Assembly: GCF_021560035.1 (NCBI RefSeq)
Contig: NZ_CP074373.1
Location: 244,001 to 308,000 of the forward strand
Direction: 5' to 3'
Source of the DNA: Virgibacillus sp. NKC19-16
Lineage (GTDB): Bacteria > Bacillota > Bacilli > Bacillales > Amphibacillaceae
Length of the DNA stretch: 64,000 nucleotides
Below the pieces are notes generated by a model. It did no database searches and was not told the origin of the DNA. It worked only from the letters and a program-made list of their open reading frames with translations. The position numbers and the translations under genes were made by a program. The first letter of the stretch is position 1; each line of letters begins with the position of its first letter. Below, piece by piece: positions 59,873-64,000 of this stretch.

Positions 59873-61771
59873 ATGAAAATGGGTAAAGTGAAAAAGATTC
59901 ATGTGGTTATAGCCTCAGGAAGTTTATTGATTCTAGCATTATTATTTCATTTTATGGATATGGCAGTTTGGAAAGACATTGCTTTAATTGTAGCAACTTT
60001 TATTGCTGGATATTCTATTGCTAAAAAAGCAATACAAACCACCATGATGAAAGCGTTCAGTATAGAATTACTTGTTACAATCGCTGTAATAGGCGCTCTA
60101 TTTATCGGAGAGTACGTTGAATCCGCAGCAGTTACATTCTTGTTCTTATTTGGTTCCTATTTAGAAGCACGAACGCTGGAAAAAACCCGTTCTTCTTTAA
60201 AAACGTTAATCGGAATGGCACCAATGGAAGCAACGGTTTTGAAAGATGGAGAACGTTTCGTCAAGCCTATTAGTGAGATTGAAACAGGAGATCGTATTTT
60301 AATTCAATCTGGCGAGAAAGTCGCCATTGATGGGAAAATCATTTCTGGCCAAGCATTTATCAATGAAGCGACAATAACTGGGGAATCTGTACCAGCTAAT
60401 AAAAAAATAGAGGATCAGGTTTTCAGTGGGACCATCATTGATAATGGATATGTTGAAGTAGAAGCGGAAAAAATCGGTGATGATACCGCATTTTCAAAAA
60501 TTATTGAACTGGTCGAAGAAGCACAGGAGTCTAAAGCAAAAACACAAAAATTCCTTGACCGTTTTGCGAATGTCTATACACCAGGGATTCTAGTACTATC
60601 GATTCTTGTCCTCATTTTTACACAGAACTTCGAATTGTCTATCACGTTCTTAGTCATTGCATGCCCTGGAGCACTTGTTATCTCAACACCAGTTTCTCTT
60701 GTTGCCGGGATCGGTAACGGTGCAAAGAATGGTACATTGGTAAAAGGCGGGGAAGTAATGGAAAATCTCGCAAAAATCGATGTACTTGTTTTTGATAAAA
60801 CTGGTACGCTGACAAAAGGGGCACCAGAAGTGACAGGGTTGAAAGCTTTTGATATGGAAGAATCAGAACTTTTAACGATTACTGCAGAAGCAGAAATTAT
60901 TTCAGAGCATCATTTAGGAAGAACCATTGTTGGAGAAGCAGAGAAACGAGGATTGACACTAACAAACGAACCAGAAAAATTCACCGTAGAAAAAGGCCAC
61001 GGCCTCTACGCAACGGTAGCTGGCAAATCCGTAGTCATTGGAAATCGTAAACTGTTAAGGAAAAACGGGATTGACTTGTCATCAGCAATTGAAACGTATG
61101 CAATTGATGAAGAGAAAAAAGGAAATACAGCAATCTTTGTTGGCGTAAATGAAAAATTAGCTGGTATTATTTCAATTGCTGACCAGACCCGTCAAGAAGC
61201 AATTGGCACGATTCAACAATTGAAAGACGCAGGCGTTAAACAAACGGTAATGCTCACTGGTGATAATACACACACAGCTGAAAAAGTAGCAGCACAGCTA
61301 GGAATTGACCACGTGTTTGCAGAAATGCTTCCAGAAGATAAGGTGAATCATATTAAACGATTAAAAGCAGAAGGATACAAAGTCGCAATGGTTGGCGATG
61401 GTATCAATGACGCACCAGCAATTGCATTGGCAGATGTGGGTATGGCGATGGGTGCAGCGGGAACAGACGCAGCAATGGAAACAGCAGATGTCGTCTTAAT
61501 GGCAGATAAACTGGATAAAATTCCATATGCTTACTCATTAGCAAAAGCAACCGTACGAAACATGAAACAGAATATTTACGTAGCGGTCGGAACGGTAGCC
61601 TTTCTTCTGGCAGGAGTCATTTTAGGAAAAATATTCCTTGCATCGGGTATGCTGATTCATGAACTGAGCGTGTTGGTTGTTATCCTCAACGCAATCCGAT
61701 TAGTACGATATAAACAACGCGGACAGGGGGAAAAGAAGCAAGGTCGTACCGCAATTCCTGAAATGAATTAA
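59873..61771 (+). CDS. P1B-type metal ATPase with a CPG metal motif (intact copy)
   Basis: 632 residues, six or so helices, no N-terminal HMA domain. TGESVPAN (actuator), CPG metal motif in VIACPGALVISTPVS, phosphorylation site DKTGTLTKG, SEHHLGRTI where most P1B pumps have SEHPLA, and GDGINDAPAIA. CPG instead of CPC/SPC/CPH and the HH pair suggest an unusual substrate. RBS AAAGGAG before ATG 59873, or ATG 59879. Partner HMA protein at 59349, promoter FNR-like. The insertion at 59558-59830 may affect its expression. Confidence 0.9.
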   Translation: MKMGKVKKIHVVIASGSLLILALLFHFMDMAVWKDIALIVATFIAGYSIAKKAIQTTMMKAFSIELLVTIAVIGALFIGEYVESAAVTFLFLFGSYLEARTLEKTRSSLKTLIGMAPMEATVLKDGERFVKPISEIETGDRILIQSGEKVAIDGKIISGQAFINEATITGESVPANKKIEDQVFSGTIIDNGYVEVEAEKIGDDTAFSKIIELVEEAQESKAKTQKFLDRFANVYTPGILVLSILVLIFTQNFELSITFLVIACPGALVISTPVSLVAGIGNGAKNGTLVKGGEVMENLAKIDVLVFDKTGTLTKGAPEVTGLKAFDMEESELLTITAEAEIISEHHLGRTIVGEAEKRGLTLTNEPEKFTVEKGHGLYATVAGKSVVIGNRKLLRKNGIDLSSAIETYAIDEEKKGNTAIFVGVNEKLAGIISIADQTRQEAIGTIQQLKDAGVKQTVMLTGDNTHTAEKVAAQLGIDHVFAEMLPEDKVNHIKRLKAEGYKVAMVGDGINDAPAIALADVGMAMGAAGTDAAMETADVVLMADKLDKIPYAYSLAKATVRNMKQNIYVAVGTVAFLLAGVILGKIFLASGMLIHELSVLVVILNAIRLVRYKQRGQGEKKQGRTAIPEMN

Positions 61772-61807
61772 ATGATTGAAACATTACCCAACCCCTTTCG
61801 ATGAAAT

Positions 61808-61832
61808 GAGCATGTACACAGTGTACATGCTC
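61808..61832. terminator. Hairpin between ATPase and flavodoxin genes
   Basis: GAGCATGTACAC (61808-61819) pairs with GTGTACATGCTC (61821-61832), with a very short loop, then GTTTGTTC. Confidence 0.65.
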
Positions 61833-61899
61833 GTTTGTTCGTATAATTGAAATTAGAAATCGCAACGTGAATATTAGTACTTTATGTTGATAGATAAGA

Positions 61900-62376
61900 T
61901 CAGAGGTAAGCATTTCTTTTCATCTCTTCATCTGCCATCACAAGCACGGTCTCAGCCAACTGTTCACATCTTTCAATATCCACTCGATCCGGTTCCAAAT
62001 CAACCTTTAGTTGCTCGGGAACTAATACCGCTCCTGCTTTTGACAAGCGATCAGCCATCAGATCCACTGCCCCACCATACGTATCATAAAACGAGTCAGC
62101 AGAACCAAATACACCGAAGAGCTTTCCAGTAATAGCCACATCATCCAACTCTTCATAAAAATCCTCTACTTCATATGGCAGGTCGCCATCATCCCATGTG
62201 TGTGTCCCGATTAATATTGCATCATATTCCAATAGTTCCGCAACATCGATCGGGTCAAAATCAAATGTTTTGGTAACTACTGCATGGTTTTTATTCTCAA
62301 GGTATGCAACCATTGCTTCAGCCATCAATTCTGTGTTTCCAGTTCCGCTTGCATACAACATCAATAATTTAGCCAT
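61900..62376 (-). CDS. Flavodoxin
   Basis: 158 residues from ATG 62376 (AGGAGGG 8 nt upstream; the longer frame is non-coding leader). FMN phosphate loop LYASGTGNTELMAEAM (about residues 7-22), the GTHTWDDGDLP loop and the FGSADSFYDTYGGAVD region are typical of short-chain flavodoxins such as YkuN/YkuP. An electron carrier that can replace ferredoxin under iron limitation. Promoter with TTGAC-GTAG-GTCAA, so it is probably under the same regulator as dps. Confidence 0.93.
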   Translation of the reverse strand: MAKLLMLYASGTGNTELMAEAMVAYLENKNHAVVTKTFDFDPIDVAELLEYDAILIGTHTWDDGDLPYEVEDFYEELDDVAITGKLFGVFGSADSFYDTYGGAVDLMADRLSKAGAVLVPEQLKVDLEPDRVDIERCEQLAETVLVMADEEMKRNAYL

Positions 62377-62469
62377 GATTACCCTCCTTCTGTTAAGACT
62401 CGTATTATAAACAAACAACATACTCTCTATGTTATCCTTCAATATATTGCTTTTACAGTTCCCCATTCT

Positions 62470-62511
62470 ATTATAAGACAAATGTATTCTATATGATTTG
62501 ACGTAGGTCAA
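62470..62511 (-). promoter_or_regulatory. FNR-like box promoter of the flavodoxin gene
   Basis: TTGAC-GTAG-GTCAA (62498-62511), exactly 22 nt before a perfect TATAAT (minus strand, 62470-62475). It also lies 87-100 nt upstream of TATACT (62585) of the divergent regulator gene. Confidence 0.85.
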
Positions 62512-62615
62512 TTTTTAAGGAATTATGAATTCAGATACGTTAATAATTTAAGCATTTTTATCCATAACCTCTATCCAACTAAGTTATACTGTAGGAAATG
62601 GAGAAGGAGGGGTTC

Positions 62616-63314
62616 GTGATCGAGAATAAAAAGGTAAATCCTTCGCAACTATGTGTTTCTAAAGTCCCTTTTTTTAATCACCTAGATGATGATGAGATGC
62701 TTAAAATAGCTGAGAAGAGCAGGCACAAGGATTTTAAAAAAGGGGAAAGCATTTATCGTGAAGGTGACCCACTGGAATATTTGTATATTGTCCATAAAGG
62801 GCGTGTGAAGATTTATCAGATATTTGAATCTGGTAAGGAGCAACTATTACGCATTTTAGACCCCGGAGAATTCATGGGTGAATTGGCACTGTTTACAGAA
62901 AAAACATTAGACAGTTATGCGGAAGCAATGAAAGATACTAATATATGCACGATACATCGTGATGACATGCAGGATCTGATGAAAGATTATCCAACGATAG
63001 CGGTAAAAATTTTAGAACAGTTCAGCAATCGTCTGGATAACACGGAAAAGCTTGTGGGCCAATTAAGTTCTAAAGATGTTGAATCACGTACGGCTGGTTA
63101 TTTGCTTGACCTTGCTGATAAAAATAACACGGTCGAAATTGTGCTACCAATGAGTAAAAAAGATCTTGCATCGTACTTGGGCACTACACAGGAAACGATT
63201 AGTAGAAAGTTATCAAGCCTGCAAACAACTGGATTGATTGAACAGAAGGGGAATCGCAATATAAAAATTTTGAATAAAGATGCGCTATCTGATGTTGCTT
63301 TTGAAAGTCAATAA
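62616..63314 (+). CDS. Crp/Fnr-family regulator (E. coli FNR-type recognition helix)
   Basis: 232 residues from GTG 62616 (AAGGAGGGG upstream; the frame starts at ATG 62598). The cyclic-nucleotide-binding fold and HTH are complete. Recognition helix GTTQETISRKLSSLQ carries the E-x-x-S-R arrangement that in E. coli FNR reads TTGA half-sites. No Bacillus Fnr C-terminal cysteine cluster. It lies next to a TTGAC-N4-GTCAA box and its likely regulon of dps, HMA/ATPase and flavodoxin genes; an Flp- or ArcR-like role is possible. Confidence 0.88.
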   Translation: MIENKKVNPSQLCVSKVPFFNHLDDDEMLKIAEKSRHKDFKKGESIYREGDPLEYLYIVHKGRVKIYQIFESGKEQLLRILDPGEFMGELALFTEKTLDSYAEAMKDTNICTIHRDDMQDLMKDYPTIAVKILEQFSNRLDNTEKLVGQLSSKDVESRTAGYLLDLADKNNTVEIVLPMSKKDLASYLGTTQETISRKLSSLQTTGLIEQKGNRNIKILNKDALSDVAFESQ

Positions 63315-63919
63315 ACCTGACTTTTCTGTAACGATACTATAGATGGAACAATTGACACGACAGATAGGAATTATGATAGGCATACACCAAGGATCGCTAT
63401 CTTGGTGTATGCCTTATATACGTGAGAATACCAATGATCGAAAAGTACAATTTAACTAATGTATCCGTTTACTTTTTAGACAATATTGTGATAAGATGAA
63501 GTAACATAGAATTATAAACAATTTTAACAATAGAACATAAACTTCTGCATATGAGAATAAAGGTAAGGTAAGTTCCTCCATCAATTAAAGGGGTTCCCAA
63601 TTTTCTTAGCAGATAGGAAACCACCATGACTCTCCTTGAACGAGCCACCAACTATCACGAAAAAAGGCAAATTGGAAATTCACCTGAATAAATTCACATT
63701 AGTTATAAATAAATTTTCATTAGTACTTAAAAATGCCTTTTTACATACAAAAGTATAAAATCTTCCTACTGCTCACTGGCTAACTTCCTTAAAAAATAAT
63801 TAAAAATATTTGAAGATAGTGAATAGAGAGTGTGAGACGTTGCAATAGGTACGTAGATTGCAAACAGGGAGACTGAATAAAAGGAGTATGACAATAAAAT
63901 TAAAGGAAGGGGTCACTTT
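63315..63919. other. Intergenic region at the right end of the window
   Basis: Contains a terminator GGCATACACCAAG/CTTGGTGTATGCC (63379-63413) after the regulator gene. The rest (63420-63900) is AT-rich with no gene, no FNR-like box and no strong hairpin seen. Confidence 0.45.
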
Positions 63920-64000
63920 TTGCAGAAGGATGTGGAAGTTACACTGAATGGAAAGCAAGTAACTGTAGGAGAAGCCCATACTGCTATGGATACGATGACT
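63920..64000 (+). CDS. Start of an unidentified protein, cut by the window edge
   Basis: TTG 63920 has AAGGAAGGGG (63903-63912) 7 nt before it and opens a frame of 27 codons to the edge: MQKDVEVTLNGKQVTVGEAH. The N terminus looks like a ubiquitin/2Fe-2S-type beta-grasp start, but the visible part is too short to name the family. Partial. Confidence 0.6.
   Translation, partial: MQKDVEVTLNGKQVTVGEAHTAMDTMT

Noticed and set aside
1-64000. CRISPR arrays, tRNA and rRNA genes
   Set aside because: No regularly spaced direct repeats and no tRNA- or rRNA-like segments were seen by eye; a covariance-model scan was not possible here.

Overview
The window is low-GC, Gram-positive DNA. The genes most resemble Bacillaceae, probably an Oceanobacillus/Virgibacillus-like moderate halophile. 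The evidence is strong AGGAGG-type ribosome binding sites, frequent TTG/GTG starts, tiny Gly-rich YjcZ-type proteins, a YppG-like protein, CsoR/CopA/CopZ, and a Bacillus-type Fnr with C-terminal cysteines. The genus is inference. I found no rRNA, tRNA or CRISPR array.

Layout. 1-2.1 kb: thiamine salvage (thiM cut by the left edge, a frameshifted Lin0512-family gene, tenA), then a sodium:solute symporter. 3.9-9.5 kb: a complete class M sirtuin locus. An Old Yellow Enzyme homologue diverges from GcvH-like carrier, macrodomain, SirTM, LplA2 and a luciferase-like monooxygenase; this is a lipoylation-gated protein ADP-ribosylation module. 10-12.5 kb: DoxX, an IS4-type transposase remnant, a beheaded hydrolase, and a relic of the dps/P-type ATPase locus found near 51-54 kb. 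12.6-21.5 kb: cell-wall amidase, DUF1385 protein, a CsoR-type copper regulon (glutaredoxin-like protein, YdhK lipoprotein, csoR, copA, copZ), MaoC/MarR divergon and a cupin. 21.6-23 kb: an IS200/IS605-type tnpB element. 23-39.3 kb: mixed housekeeping and accessory genes (Fic, FMN reductases, toxin-antitoxin pair, Bcr/CflA efflux, prfC, M20 peptidase, GntR-ABC system, YjcZ-type peptides, Hsp20).

39.8-63.3 kb is an anaerobic-respiration, metal and redox region. An Fnr-box promoter precedes a hemerythrin-like gene, two unknown genes and narGHJI. Then come a MenA-like gene broken by an amber codon, a CopD-like membrane protein, dps, HMA-protein and CPG-type P-ATPase genes (one copy broken, one intact), fnr, ric/scdA, a TDT transporter/ferric-reductase-like/TPR operon (two of its genes frameshifted), a flavodoxin and a second Crp/Fnr regulator.

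The most striking signal is regulatory. Seven promoters carry a TTGAC-N4-GTCAA-like dyad, and in each exactly 22 nt separate it from a -10-like hexamer. They precede dps, both HMA genes, the broken ATPase and its relic, a small two-gene operon and the flavodoxin. A distinct TGTGA-N6-TCAC(A/T) box precedes nar and ric. The two Crp/Fnr proteins have different recognition helices that fit these two box types. Single-base deletions, repeats and miniature elements are common in the region, so either genome decay or residual indel sequencing error is at work.
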